Positions 35,914 through 47,696 of a stretch of 64,000 nucleotides of DNA are shown here, in pieces. The notes under the pieces are model-generated. The model searched no databases. It was not told where the DNA came from and saw only the letters and a list, made by a program, of their open reading frames with translations. This stretch comes from Moniliophthora roreri. Lineage: Eukaryota; Basidiomycota; Agaricomycetes; Agaricales; Marasmiaceae. Location of the stretch: assembly GCA_001466705.2 (NCBI GenBank), contig LATX02000183.1:186001-250000 (forward strand), read 5' to 3'. Position 1 is the first letter of the stretch, and every line of letters begins with the position of its first letter. The position numbers and the translations under genes are program-made.

Positions 35914-38614
35914 ATGTGGTTGGCGTCGGCATTGAGACGTCAACTATGTCCACAATGTCGCAACTTCCGTCCAATTCGCCTGTACTCCATACAGGCAGCT
36001 TTGTATTCCCCTCGAGAACTTGTTCTGTCCCATCACAACGCTGAAGGTACCCCAGAACCTTCATCGTCATCGTCTCCTAGTTCTACTGTTTCCGGTGCAG
36101 AACAACATTCAGTCACAGCCTCAAAATCCCGTAGGAAGAAGGCCAAAGGAAAAGGGAGTTTTGAGCCGCCACCGAAGAACATATTGGAGGAAAATAAAGT
36201 CGAAGAGTACCTCGCTGAAATCGCTGCGAGCAAGGACATAGTGACACTTGAAGACTTGTATCGTCTACGGCCTAAACAGCATGCAAAACCCGACAGCCCA
36301 GAATATGAAGACGACTACAGCCGACTGTTGGATAAGATTCAGCAAACCTTCAATCGAAAACAACTCGCATACTTCGTGGAAACGCTTCTAAACATTTCTC
36401 CTCCCAAACACAAAATGAAGTCAGCTTACGCGGTCCAAATCATCGAGAAGGCTTGGGGCTGGCCATCCTTAACGGAAACGCAGAAGCGTCGGCGCGATTG
36501 GAGTGAGGTCGAGACAGAATGTGCGTACCTCCTGTATTCAATAATTTTGTCGTGCCTAATGCTTGCAAAATCAGTTTTCGCTCTGAATCCAGCTCAGTCC
36601 TTCCTAATCATGGGAAAAGGTCATTCTGATCGCTGTTTCAAAGATAGTCTCTCATTCTTGATTCAGATGGCTCCGATCTTTTATCATTGTCCATGGACTA
36701 CAATGTCCATGTCATATTCTCTGCAAAGCCTCTCGGGCTGAGAGTTGAAGGGCTACGTGGTGCACTTGAACAGCTCCGGAGTCACGTCGCATCGTTAAAA
36801 GAAGTGGGGGTCGTTTTGCTCTTAAGAGGTGCCACTACTCATGCTACTTCAGGAAGTTGCAGGAGAGTTCCTAGTCCTGCCCAGTGATAGACCGATTAGT
36901 TCCAGTCTCTTACAACGTATCTCACGTTTGTCTGGAGCCTTCACAGAAAAGTTTGACGCAGGGAAGGTTAGCTCCCTTTTGCTATCCCTCATTTCAACAT
37001 TCTGACCACCTTCTCGACTTAGATATGGATTTCATACAAGCATAGCAACCCTCGGGCTGCGATGGTTTCAAAACGTTTAGTTACACAAGCTTCTTGCAAG
37101 GTACGTTCTCGTCTTCTGATCTATACAAGCACCATTCATCGTCTGATACCAGGCTATCGGTGCCCAGGAGCCATCGCTTCTGGCATACATACCTCCCGGA
37201 GTGCCCAGCGACACGCCGATTCCAATATCAGTCTTTCCTCATACCTACGCAATGTACCCTTTCCTATCAACACGTGGAATCCCATGGGCATTGGACGCCA
37301 AAGGCGCTTTCAGACTTCGGAAAGTAGGCGAATGGCTCGGACTAGACCCAACTGAGAATATCCAGAAGACTGGTGGCCTAGCACTTGGGCGTGGCAGCAT
37401 CCTCGATCTTACTGAGTAAGTGTTCATCACAGGAACGTGCAAATCTGAAAGCCTACTCTGCTCACCTGTCTAGGCGAGAGATCGATGTGCGAAAAATACT
37501 TACTCAATTGCTCACACTGGTCGCTGAGGGTCAACAACGTTCAGTGACTGCTTCGTGAGTAATTTCACCGTAGTTTGGTCTTCATAGTCTCATTATTCTT
37601 CAGTTTCGGACATGTTCTTGTAGCAAGCGGGCAACCATCCCTCGTACCGCCATTGAAAGGCTCGTGGCCTTTGGCCAAGTTTCTGACCTGGATGAGGGAT
37701 CAATCAGTGAAACACATATTCAACGCGAGGTCGGTTTTCATATCCGAGCCAAACAGCAACAAGCTCATTTTCATTCAGTTTGCCCCCGGCCTTGCTCAAT
37801 GCTGCGCCTCAAAACCGGAGTGTTCGTCATCGCCTAGTCTATCGAGCTCTTCCTGCGGACGAAACGAGTCAGGTCGCAAAACTCATCAAACTCGAGATCG
37901 CCATTTCACTTCCTCGCAGGGCAAACGGAGGTGAAAATGCTAATGAAGTAGACCAGCCATCCTTCCAGTATAAGTGTTCTGTTGAAACCGAGGCGGTGAT
38001 GGATATTATGCTACCTAATCGGTGTGGTGTTTCTCTTTGAGGGTGACTAAGAGCAAACTGACTTCCTGACTCTTAGCCCAATGGACATCCGATTCTCAGT
38101 GTATGATTCTGCTTCACTCGAAGATGCTGACTGGCCGAACGAGTTACGTTCCTACGTCAAAGACGTTGGGTCTTTGTGCGTAGCTCATTCAATTTGATGT
38201 TCCCCGATTAATTCAGAATTGGCAGCCTTCAATACGCTGACCCTCAGGCCCAGCAACCGGAGACACCTCTAATGTTCAGCTTTAACAACGAAACATATTT
38301 GCTACAGTCAAGTGTAAACGTGCGGCAGAACAAAGAAAGTCTCCCCGTGCTCGGACCCGTGAATACTCCCCTCTCAGCCACCACGGAAAGCACTCTGGAT
38401 TTAGAGGTGAACGAAAAGACTACCGTTTGCCAGGTGCGTCTCGGAAATTAATGTCCTGTCGGACATACTCACTTTGCACCTTCAGATTAATTGTGACGAC
38501 CTCACTTCTGACGATGAGTGGTGGGCGTTCTTGAAAGGCTGTGATTACCTTACAAGCCATAGAACAGAGGCTCTGAAAAGAAAATTCTGCCTCAGCACCA
38601 CGGACGACTTTTAA
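35914..38614 (+). CDS. SLS1: SLS1-like mitochondrial inner-membrane/translation protein
   Basis: Probable homologue of yeast Sls1, which coordinates transcription and translation of mitochondrially encoded membrane proteins. The N-terminus MWLASALRRQLCPQCRNFRP is Arg-rich and acid-free, a presequence. The central helical part holds FNRKQLAYFVETLLNISPPK. A KH-like motif appears on splicing: FLIMGKDGSDLLSLSMDYNV, then HVIFSAKPLGLRVEG and LRGALEQLRSHVASLKE. The C-terminal region is long and mixed alpha/beta (IPISVFPHTYAMYPFLSTRG, WPLAKFLTWMRDQSVKHIF), ending ALKRKFCLSTTDDF at 38614. About ten short introns. The family is inferred from the order of motifs and the targeting signal; sequence identity to yeast Sls1 would be low. 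Confidence 0.72.
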
Positions 38615-39041
38615 TCCAAGTATAAATTAGACACATCTATAGTCTCAGTCTCCATGGTTGCTGGAAAGTATTATATAACCTACCTGATAGTTGCTGATAA
38701 TGATTTCGCATGGTTTAGTATGACCTATATAGACCGCATGTACCACTTTTTCATTCAATCAATATGGTCCGACGCCCGTGGTATACAACAGCGGCCGGAT
38801 GGGGATGTCAAAACACCCCGATAATGTGTATGATTAACAGCAATGAATGGATATGTTCCATGCAAAGGGGCTGTGGTGACGATTTACTGGGGAGGATGTA
38901 ATAACGCCATTTAGAAAAATGTGAGCAGTATCGGGCCTTCGGCGTGCGCCAGTCCTTCACCTTGACGCTTGATCTCCAACTCTACCTGTCTTTCTTCTTC
39001 CTTCATCACTGTCCCTCAAGTCGAGATTTTAAAGACAGAGA
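38615..39041. other. Intergenic region between SLS1-like and NEM1-like genes
   Basis: About 430 bp, same-strand neighbours. No coding signal seen. The 38940-39041 portion is pyrimidine-rich before the next ATG. Confidence 0.4.
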
Positions 39042-40465
39042 ATGAATTCTCTGGCCTATCTTTCTCGGCAATTCGACGTGTTAGCTTCTCCCAAAACTCC
39101 GCCATCAACCCCATCGTCAGAACATCCTCCAGAACTCCCTTTGAAACGGGTCAAGACCTGGTCAACCAGGTCGTTTCTCATACCCGATTCTTCTCGTCCA
39201 CCGACCTCCAGACGCAGAAGCACCTCGACATCCGAAACGGTATCCCAATCGTCACGGCCCGTCCCATCAACTTCCCAGAAGACCTCTTCACTATCCGTCG
39301 AGGCTTCAATATTATCGAAATCGCATGAAGACTCTTTAATAAGTCGGATATATATTATACGAATATTAACATGGGCATGGGAGACACTTCGTAGAGCATG
39401 GTCGTCGTTTATCGAGGGCTGTTTTCCAGCAAGGAGAGATGGTGCCACTTTACGCATAGAGACGGACGTTGCGATGGAGGAAACCTCACATGAAGTGAAT
39501 CCAGCTATCACGACGCACAATTCCTCACTCATGGTCTCAGAAACAGAGTCTTCACCACCCGTGGCGAAGATCAAGGATCAGTCAACACTTCCGAATCCAC
39601 TGCTATCTCCCGACTCATACTCGCCAAGTCGTGCTACTGATTCTGCGTCAAGTACACCTCGTTCGGCTACACCGCTTTTATCGGCGCGAAAGACACCTTT
39701 CCATGCACAGAAGACCCTTGTCCTCGATTTAGACGAAACTCTGATCCATTCTACCTCACGTCCAATGCCCCACTCAGCAGGGGGTTCAGGATTCTTTGGT
39801 TTGAGAGCGTTTGGTAGTAGGAAACCAGGCACTGGACACGTCGTTGAGGTGATGCTCGGGGGTCGTGGCACGGTCTATCACGTCTACAAGAGACCATTTG
39901 TAGATTTCTTTCTTCGGACAGTTCGTTATTCAGTTGAGCATTCCATGTCAGTTGCTCATTCACTTTCTTAGGTTTCTGGATGGTACACGCTTGTGATCTT
40001 CACTGCTTCCATGAAGGAGTATGCAGACCCTGTCATTGACTGGCTCGACGCAGGCCGAGGGATATTGGGTAACCGACTCTTCCGCGACGTGAGTCTCCTC
40101 TCGTCTCACAAGGTTCTGTTTGACCCTTAGCATTCTGGCAGTCGTGCACGCAGCTGCCAAACGGGTCATATACAAAAGACCTATCTATAATCGAGCCGGA
40201 TCTTGCCCGGGTGTGTCTTGTGGATAATTCTCCTGTTAGTTATAAGGTTAACGAAGGTGACTTTCCGATACATTCGATGTGGACTTCCAATGCTTATCCC
40301 CAATCCTAACTTTCACCTATAGCTAACGGAATACCGATTGAAGGCTGGACTCATGATCCATCAGATGAAGCGCTCCTGGATTTGCTCCCTGTTCTTGATT
40401 CCCTTCGGTTCACTTCTGATGTCCGACGAGTACTTGGACTTCGGATAGCCGGAGGGCACTCTTGA
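39042..40465 (+). CDS. NEM1: NEM1/CTDNEP1-type nuclear envelope phosphatase (FCP/SCP HAD family)
   Basis: Ser/Thr phosphatase expected to dephosphorylate lipin (Pah1/Ned1) with a Spo7 partner at the ER/nuclear envelope, favouring triacylglycerol over membrane phospholipid. The N-terminal 230 residues are Ser/Pro/Thr-rich with one hydrophobic segment ([18 protein letters not shown]). The catalytic domain starts [23 protein letters not shown] at about residues 229-233 is the HAD DxDx(T) nucleophile motif. It continues [53 protein letters not shown] (motif with DNSP) and [20 protein letters not shown]. Four exons; stop at 40465. The tail LRIAGGHS is short. NEM1 is favoured over PSR1 by the membrane segment and the [12 protein letters not shown] sequence. 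Confidence 0.88.
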
Positions 40466-40744
40466 ATATTTTTCTTTGGGCAACGGTTTTCAGCATACCA
40501 TAACTTACCTCTAACGCACAACACAATGATGATACCAAATGCAGTAGTTCTCGTCGTAATCGTCTCCATCTTGCTGTCCAAATTCTATACAGTGCATATT
40601 GTGTTAATCCAACATTAAATTAATCTGTAAGCATCATACAACGTTCCTATCACCGATGAGTAAATGCAGTGTTGAAACAAGATAATAACTACAATGCAGA
40701 TATGTGAATAACAGCAGAAGATATGGAATGTCGACAGCATTGTA

Positions 40745-41628
40745 CTACATAGCCATGGAGGCTTGCAGCTGCCTAAGTTCGGCTTCCTCGTCATCCTCCT
40801 CTACCGTTGCTGCTGGAGCTGGGGCGTCAATCAGACACAATTCTGAGAGAATTGGGTATCTGTACATACCTTTCTCAGCCCGGCCTGTATCTGGTCTATG
40901 TATTGGCACATGTTCCGCTCCCGCTAGTCTCTCATTCAGCACTTCTTGCTCAAGCTCTCCTAGTTCAGCCTCCAGTTCATCCTGTGGGCATACCAGTCAG
41001 TTTCTGACGAACACCAAATGATGTTGCGCTTTACCTGATCCAATGTTTCACCACCGGGAGGACTTGAGATAATCTCCGCTATCTCGTCTGCAACCGCCTT
41101 CTGGTCGTGTACAGCAGCCATAGTGGCATCGACTTGCTCGACCGTCCTATTGTATCTCAATCAGCAGTTATTCGACATAGACATTAAAGGGGCCTCACAT
41201 CTTGCCGTGTATGACCTTCAATGCATCTGCAGCCTTCTTCATGGCCGCCATAGTTTCGGCGTTGAGGTTGGCAGACTCCAGAGTGTTTACTTGCATTTCC
41301 AGCTGTAATCTAGTTCCTGCTAATCGATCTAACTCGACTTCATGAGCCTTCTTTCGTTTCAGCGCCGCGGTTGCAACTGTCCAAGAGGAACGAGCCGTCA
41401 GTGCTTGAGTGCCCAAATACCAAATGAAAATAGATTGAATGTCATACCTGCCTTGTTGGATACTGCATTCGCCTTGGCCTTCTTCAACTCTTCGTCCATC
41501 CGCTTCTGTAAGTACTCTTCCTTCTTCTCAATCATTTGTAGCTGCTGCCGTAGGCCCACGATTGCATCTCTTGCTGATTGTTTGGGGTCCTTTCGACCTC
41601 CGAACATACTCATAAAGCTCGCCATCAT
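40745..41628 (-). CDS. SNF7: ESCRT-III subunit SNF7/VPS32
   Basis: Core filament-forming ESCRT-III protein for endosomal sorting and membrane scission. MMASFMSMFGGRKDPKQSAR is the amphipathic, basic start of the family. A long coiled coil follows (IVGLRQQLQMIEKKEEYLQK, KRKKAHEVELDRLAGTRLQL, LNAETMAAMKKAADALKV), then the acidic half (VEQVDATMAAVHDQKAVADE, DELEAELGELEQEVLNERLA) and a C-terminal EEDDEEAELRQLQASMAM, the MIM-like/Bro1-binding region. Five exons or so. A gtatgt donor after RAEK suggests a last intron near 40825-40883, which would remove a YRYPILSELCLIDA stretch otherwise present. Start could be the second Met (41625). Confidence 0.92.
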
Positions 41629-42050
41629 TTGCTAGAATTTGTAAAGGAGTAATAGAGAATAAAGTGCAGTAGGAAAGAGGAAAATCAAAAGAAACTGCGT
41701 CTCGACAATGAGGGTATGAGGTCAAGATCACCCGATAAGGTAATCAAGTTGTCCCGAGTCACGACTTGTCCGTCTCTGTCGCTGAGCGACTGACATCTTA
41801 TTGTTTTTAGTACTGCACACAGCGCGCAGAGGCGACCTGCTCTATTCTATCTGATGCTCCGTAGTCCAAAATTACTATCGACATGCATTTATAAGCTACG
41901 CATCCAGCTTCCAAGTTCTACATGGACGGCACCAAGCCACGGACTCAGTGTGGGTATCAAAAAGTTGTAACACTTATTCCTCTTTTCCCGTATCGTCCCT
42001 ACAGCAAACATTGATAAGTTTCGGATGCACCGTATTCAGGAGAAACTGGT

Positions 42051-43301
42051 TTACCCTTCGTCTTCGCTGCGGTCGTCGGAAGCGCCCTCGCCCGCAGTGA
42101 TAACCCTCCACGCAATCCGGCATATCAAAGCGAACCACGCTATTTGAAGGAGCTGCGTAGCGTGAAAAAGAAAGGTGAAGGGAAAAAAGAACCATGAGCA
42201 AGTTCACCACTGTAGCAAGATCTCACAGACCTCAAGAGCAAGAATGCAGGACATGAACATGACATATGAACCCTTGCTGATGTAGTGTCCGCGTACGGGA
42301 TCCCAATCGAATGGGAGAAGACGCGGCATATCGAAAATTGCGGATTTTATGACGATGACGAACAGGACGTGCCTGGTGATAAACCAAGAGACGAGGAATA
42401 TCCCAAACATGGCGTCGCAGGCCATCTGGGGAAAGTTGAGGTATCGCATCATTTTCGCTGTCTGAGTGGTTTTTTAACTCAGACGAGGTGAAGATGAGAA
42501 CCTGTAATGTGAAGACGTACTGGTAAGAAAATATCGCATAGATCCATTAAGACCATGATTAGGCAGCCAATCCGGGTAAGATTGTAGTAATAGCTCATTC
42601 CCATGAGGAAGACCGTTATAATATGGTGGGTCATCATTTGGATGTGGTCCTTTCGTGGCGCCTCGGCATTCAGGATTAGAATTTGGTGAGTGTAGAATGC
42701 GGTCTGGGTAAGGTAGTAGAACTTGACATGTGCAGCAAGTTGTACATGAGGATAATTAATCCACAATTCGACAGGATTGAGTAGAGTAGTGGGAAGGTTT
42801 CGATTAACATACTGCAGACAATCGACTTTCAGACTAACGTGGCAAATGAATTTTCTGAAAGCAACTTACGATACCATAGCACCATTGTAGAGGGTAGTAC
42901 ATGGCCTGCCATCCTTGCTCTGCAAACCTCAGCACACTTCGGTGCATTTTGCGACGTTGCTTTGGGGTGATTTCTGATACAACGTGACCGTTCCCGTTGG
43001 CGTTTCCGTTGACGTGTCCATTTCCGTTCATTTTCGAGGATGATTTTCTTAAATTGTGGTGGAGATCCCTGGTAAGCTTCCACCGTGCGAATGGTTCAAA
43101 GACCGCCAGACGAAAGACATCTCGTGCAATAGCCATGACAGCTATGCAGGTGACAACGACACATAGGTCGAGGAGACCTGTATTATAGTACTGAGAGTCT
43201 GGGAAGGAATCGGGGTCCTGCGGGGTAGTTGTCGGGTAAGAGAGGGTGAAAAATGGGACCAGGTAGGGATGAAGCCATTCGGAGACGTTGTAGGTGGTCA
43301 T
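42051..43301 (-). CDS. LAG1: Ceramide synthase LAG1/LAC1 (TLC domain)
   Basis: ER membrane acyltransferase joining a fatty acyl-CoA to a sphingoid base. Start at 43301 (MTTYNVSEWLHPYL). Helix 1 is LLDLCVVVTCIAVMAIA, then an N/G-rich linker (MNGNGHVNGNANGNGHV). The TLC domain follows: WINYPHVQLAAHVKFYYLTQ, FYTHQILILNAEAPRKDHIQ, and MTHHIITVFLMGMSYYYN with the catalytic double His. RIGCLIMVLMDLCDIFL and MRYLNFPQMACDAMFGIFL follow, then WFITRHVLFVIVI. The C-terminal part splices to FFFPFTFLFHATQLLQIAWF and ends in an acidic tail (EGASDDRSEDEG). An upstream in-frame Met at 43457 would overlap the promoter of the divergent RRM gene, so 43301 is preferred. About seven exons. Confidence 0.92.
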
Positions 43302-43459
43302 GGAGGAAAAGGCAGAGGTAAAAGATTGAAACTGCCAGTGAATGCCACGTTCAACTGGCGACGAACGTGAAAAAAAAAAAAAAGAAAAGGCGCGAACCAA
43401 CGTTAAACTAGCGCGTCGTTCCACAACTCGGAATATTCGTGGGAACTCGCAACTCAACC

Positions 43460-44366
43460 ATGTCCTCGACCAGCCAGCCCAATAATACGCTCTATGTCAA
43501 TAACCTCAATGATAAGGTCAATAAAGAAGAGTTACGCTCTCAACTCCTCGCCCTCTTCACAACATATGGCAGAGTTATCGATATCGTGGCTTCAAAAAGT
43601 CCCAAGATGAGAGGGCAGGCCTTTTTGGTTTTTACCGATCTTGCAGGCGCGACGGCCGCTTTGCGTGCTTGCGAAGGGATGCTTTTCTACGATAAACCTA
43701 TGGTGAGGTGATATCTTTGATGTTTGAGTCTATTCTGACCTTTCTATAGCGTATTGACTATGCCAAAACCAAGTCTTATGCGACGTCGCGGCGCGAAGAT
43801 CCAAACTTTGTACCACCAAGCTCTACCACTGCCAGTTCATTACTCGCTCAGAATGGTGTCGCGAGCGGGAAGCGCCAGAGAGAGGATGATACGGGGGAAG
43901 GACCCCAGGCAAAGAAGGAGAAGTCAGATTCGGACGATGAGGAGATGGAGATTGACGATGATGACGATGCTCCGGCTCAGAACCCCAGTGAGCTCTGTGT
44001 CTTGGCACGGACATAGATTGCGTGTTAACAAGACCCTAGATGTGATTCCTTCTCAGGTTCAACAACCGTCCGCACGGCTACTATGTACGAGTTTACCCCA
44101 AGAAGTGACAGATGATGTTCTTTCTGTCCTTTTTCAGCAGTATGGATGTTGATACCCTTTCTTTTCAACGTACTTATGACTTCTTTAGGTACCAAGGTTT
44201 CCAAAGCACACACGTAACCCCATCACCAACACCGAACGCTGAAGGGCAAAAAGTTAAAATAGCGCAAGTCATATTTGAAACAGCGGAACTTGCTACCGTT
44301 GCAAAAGAGGCACTTGACGGTTTCACATTGAAGAAAGGCTGGCAAATGTCAGTTGTGTACATCTAG
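43460..44366 (+). CDS. U1A/U2B''-type snRNP protein (two RRMs)
   Basis: Spliceosomal RNA-binding protein of the SNF/U1A/U2B'' family. RRM1: NTLYVNNLNDKVNKEELRSQ, ALFTTYGRVIDIVASKSPKM and RGQAFLVFTDLAGATAALR give RNP2 and RNP1. The linker is charged (KRQREDDTGEGPQAKKEK, an acidic DDDDD run). RRM2 appears only after splicing at 43988-44039 and 44140-44190: RLLCTSLPQEVTDDVLSVLF, QQYQGFQSTHV, KIAQVIFETAELATVAKEAL and DGFTLKKGWQMSVVYI. The first residues MSSTSQPNNTLYVNNLN place RRM1 at the very N-terminus as expected. Many fungi have one gene for both the U1 and U2 roles; which snRNP this binds cannot be told. Five exons. Divergent from LAG1 with a poly-A/T run in the 158-bp spacer. Confidence 0.88.
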
Positions 44367-44516
44367 AGGTACCGCTTTTTTACCGCTCTCGTATATCACG
44401 CGTATTAATAACTTCTCCGATGTAAAGTAACGCTTTATTGGATAATGCTATGTTGTCACAGTATTCACACATTATGGTACAATTTTACTTGTTCAATCTT
44501 CGCACAAGGTTTGAAT

Positions 44517-45590
44517 TCATTTCTTCAGTGCAGCAAGGATAGCCTCGCCGATGGCACGAGCAGAATTGGGGTTCTGACCAGTGTAGAGGTTACCATCCAC
44601 GAGGACCTTAGGCTAAAGGACGAGATGAATCAGAACGAAGTATCCCGAGGAATAACGGCATTGACATACTCCCCAGAGCTCGGCTGCCTTTTCATACTGA
44701 CCTCCGAGTTGCTTTATCTTGTCTTCAAGCTATTAGAACGTCAATGCCCATGCTACTTTCATGATGAAAGAGTCGACTCACGAGGAAGGGGACATCCTGT
44801 CGAGAAATCGTCAGATTAATGATGCCGAGCGGAAAGACTAAAAGCCCACTTTGACTTTGCCAACTTGTTCTTCCTCAGCGTTTGAGAAGCCAGTGGCTTT
44901 CCTGCCAGCGAAGATCGATTTACCGTCTGCACCAGTGACTGCAGCCAAAGCAGCAGGTCCATGGCATACAGCAGCAGTAATTTTGCCCGCTCTGTAGAAC
45001 TGTAGACAAGTCGGCGGATGACCACGGCTATCACTAGTGTTCTAACTCACCGCTGAGCCAAGCTTTGCGTTGGTCTCGTCGAAAGGTAGATCGATGGTTG
45101 GACCGTGACCTAGAATTCAAGGATTATAAGCACTCACTAAGTGAACATTGACATAGTTGCATGCGTATCCCCAGGGTAGAAGATAACGTCGTAGTCGTCA
45201 GGGTTGACTTCCGTCAACTTCTTGGTGCTGGCAAGCTTGGCCTTGACGGTTTCGTCATTCAACCATTGGACAGACTCATTGTCTTTGGCGAACATCTAGA
45301 GTTGAAATAGGAGGATCAGATATTGTGCTAAGGTGTCAAGGACGGAACATACCTTGACACTACTCTCATCAAGTGGAGGATTGGCACCTTTGGGTGACGC
45401 GAAATCTATCTTGAAGTGCGGCGCAAGGACATAGTATGGGTGGGCAGCTTCGGGAAGGTAGTAACCCTGTCGCAGACTCATGAGACATCGCGATTCGTGA
45501 GATGTATGTAGACAGAGAGACATTGCTTACCGTCTGGGCGCCGGTCAAGGTCTTGTCAGCAGAAGTAAAAACAAAGAGAATAGAAGACAT
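44517..45590 (-). CDS. DJ-1/ThiJ/PfpI superfamily protein (HSP31-like)
   Basis: Class I glutamine-amidotransferase-like fold, probably a glutathione-independent glyoxalase or protein-repair enzyme like yeast Hsp31. Start at 45590 (MSSILFVFTSADKTLTGAQT), spliced to GYYLPEAAHPYYVLAPHF. It has IDFASPKGANPPLDESSVK, then NPDDYDVVFYPGGHGP, DLPFDETNAKLAQ and the nucleophile elbow ITAAVCHGPAALAAVTGADG with Cys. It continues SIFAGRKATGFSNAEEEQVG, VPFLLEDKIKQLGGQYEKA and ends LVDGNLYTGQNPNSARAIGE...LAALKK. Around seven short introns. All three catalytic features (Glu in PLDES, Cys-His in VCHG) are present. The frame is open upstream of 45590, but that part lacks family similarity. Confidence 0.9.
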
Positions 45591-46001
45591 GCGCAGATAT
45601 AAGACAAGAGGGAAGAGCTGAAGAACGTTCTTCTTGCCTCGGGCTTTTATGACAACGAGATCAGTGGCGTGGATATTCGATATTCCAATCGCACACACGA
45701 TCGCATTCCATATTCGCACCGTGTACTCTGACTGAATTGATGATTCATCGAAAGACGTCAAATCTCCATGTCCCCCGTACAGCGTGTCCCGGAGGGTTTG
45801 AGTACCCTAAGGGCCGTCCGCGGATGCCCTGAGAGTTTGAGCTTGCAGGCAATAACGATAATCATCTTCTGTTTGAGGTGGAAGGGGGTGGGATGAAAAA
45901 CTGACATCGACGTCGCGGTGATAATCGCAATCGTGTCGAAGGTGTAACGCACGTGGATATCTCAGTCCCATCTCCTTCAAGCTCTCCAGGCCTTCAAGCT
46001 C
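45591..46001. other. Divergent spacer between HSP31-like and MOB1 genes
   Basis: About 410 bp. No gene signal; contains GC-rich patches near 45770-45830. Promoters for both genes are presumed to lie here. Confidence 0.4.
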
Positions 46002-47118
46002 ATGTCCTCATTCTTCGGATTGTAAGATGAAATGGCTCTTTGCGTTTAAAATCCCTTCACAGTGCCTATTATTCCGACAGAGGGAAGACCCGCACATTCA
46101 AGCCTCGAAAGGATGTCCCTGAAGGAACCAAGCAGTACCAGTTGAGGAAATATGCAGAGGCTACCCTGGTGCGTTATCTTTTTCCTCGATTATAGGCCAG
46201 GATTACTCACTGGATCTCTTAATTGACATAGGGATCTGGAAATCTAAGACTAGCAGTCCAACTCCCTGAAGGCGAAGACCAGAACGAATGGCTAGCAGTT
46301 CATGGTTCGCCACCAAGCTCCCGAATACTCTCCTAAATCTAAACTAGAGCTTCAGCGGTCGACTTCTTCAACCATCTCAATATGCTTTACGGAACTGTAA
46401 CGGAGTTTTGTACGCGTCAGGAGGTACGCCCTTTGTCTTCTCCGTCTTCCACAATCTCCTCATCCATTGTTCTCCCACCTACAGTGTCCTATCATGTCTG
46501 CAGGTCCAAGGTGCCCCACGCTGCTCTCATATGCTCAGGTGGCTATGTCCTGACCTTCGGAAAATAGATATGAATACCTCTGGGAAGACGGAGTGAAATA
46601 CAAACGGCCAACAAAGCTTCCCGCCCCAGAATACGTCGATGCACTCATGAATTGGGTTCAGAACCTACTGGATGATGAAGCAGTGTTTCCCAATAAGATA
46701 GGTGAGATGAAGCTTGTTCTCTGCAGTATCAGTGTTCCTCTCACCTTTCCAACCCCCAAAGGTGTTCCCTTCCCCAAGACCTTCCGTGACACCGTCCGAA
46801 CAATTGTTCGCCGCCTTTTCCGTGTCTACGCGCACATCTACAGTAATCACTTTGACCATATCTGTGCTTTGGGAATTGAAGGTGACAACACCCTACCTAT
46901 TATACCTCACGGAACTTGACCAAACTCGTGACAGCACACCTGAACACAAGCTATCGACATTTTTTCCTGTTCATCAACGAAGTGACTATCCTCCAATCAG
47001 ATCGCATTCTATCATACTTACCACTCCTTCTCAGTTTGATCTCGTTGACAAGAAGGAGCTTGCACCTCTTGACGAATTAAACGAAGCTATTTTGGCCGAA
47101 GACAAAATCGGTCGCTGA
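46002..47118 (+). CDS. MOB1: MOB1 kinase activator
   Basis: Activator of NDR/LATS-type kinases in the mitotic exit/septation initiation network. First exon MSSFFGF joins [20 protein letters not shown]. The core is [40 protein letters not shown] and [10 protein letters not shown] joined to [20 protein letters not shown], with the two Cys zinc ligands. The His pair comes from [10 protein letters not shown] and [13 protein letters not shown], restored by removing the intron near 46880. It ends [20 protein letters not shown] and a short basic tail, at 47118. About seven exons. Length is close to the usual 210-220 residues, and the C2H2 zinc site is complete. Confidence 0.95.
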
Positions 47119-47696
47119 TACCCTACTTTTCTCCCTGTTCTTGCAGTTGTGTATGTACCAAATTCGCCACATTGCATTATAGTATGTTATAATGGCATTG
47201 GACTATAACGGATCTCGTATATTCAAAGCTACATGGTTTGGACGCATTACAGAGGAAAGAATGTGCCATTATTCGTGTATGGCGACAGTTGCTACAAAGA
47301 TGGTGCGTGTATGGTTCTTTGCTAAAGTAAGAATAGAAAGCTATATTAAAAAGAGACACACAGAACGGTAAGAGCTGTAAGGTAATGGACGGAGGAAGGT
47401 CGAAAAAGAGTTTACCGTAATATACAGCGGGGGAAGTACCAATTCCAAGGCGGGTATCGTGAATGTGGGAAGGTGATGGGATTCAAGAATGCAAATTCTG
47501 AGGCACAGTGATGGCATATAGTACACTTTCGGTTGAGGATTGTTGATGCAAGGAGCTGCATAAGGCGTGATGCGACGGTTAGGCTCTGAGTGATTCGGAA
47601 CGTCGTGTGTGGGTAATTCACCCCTATCAATGCTTTGGAAGACTGCTATGAGCCGAGCCAAACCGTCAGACGAGTACAATCGAGCATGGCGCGGGG
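47119..47696. other. Convergent spacer between MOB1 and BTB genes
   Basis: About 580 bp between two 3' ends. Minus-strand frames at 47341-47679 (KALIGVNYPHTTF, CTICHHCASEF) could be reached by a longer alternative last intron of the BTB gene, but no family supports them. I read the stretch as 3' untranslated sequence. Confidence 0.4.
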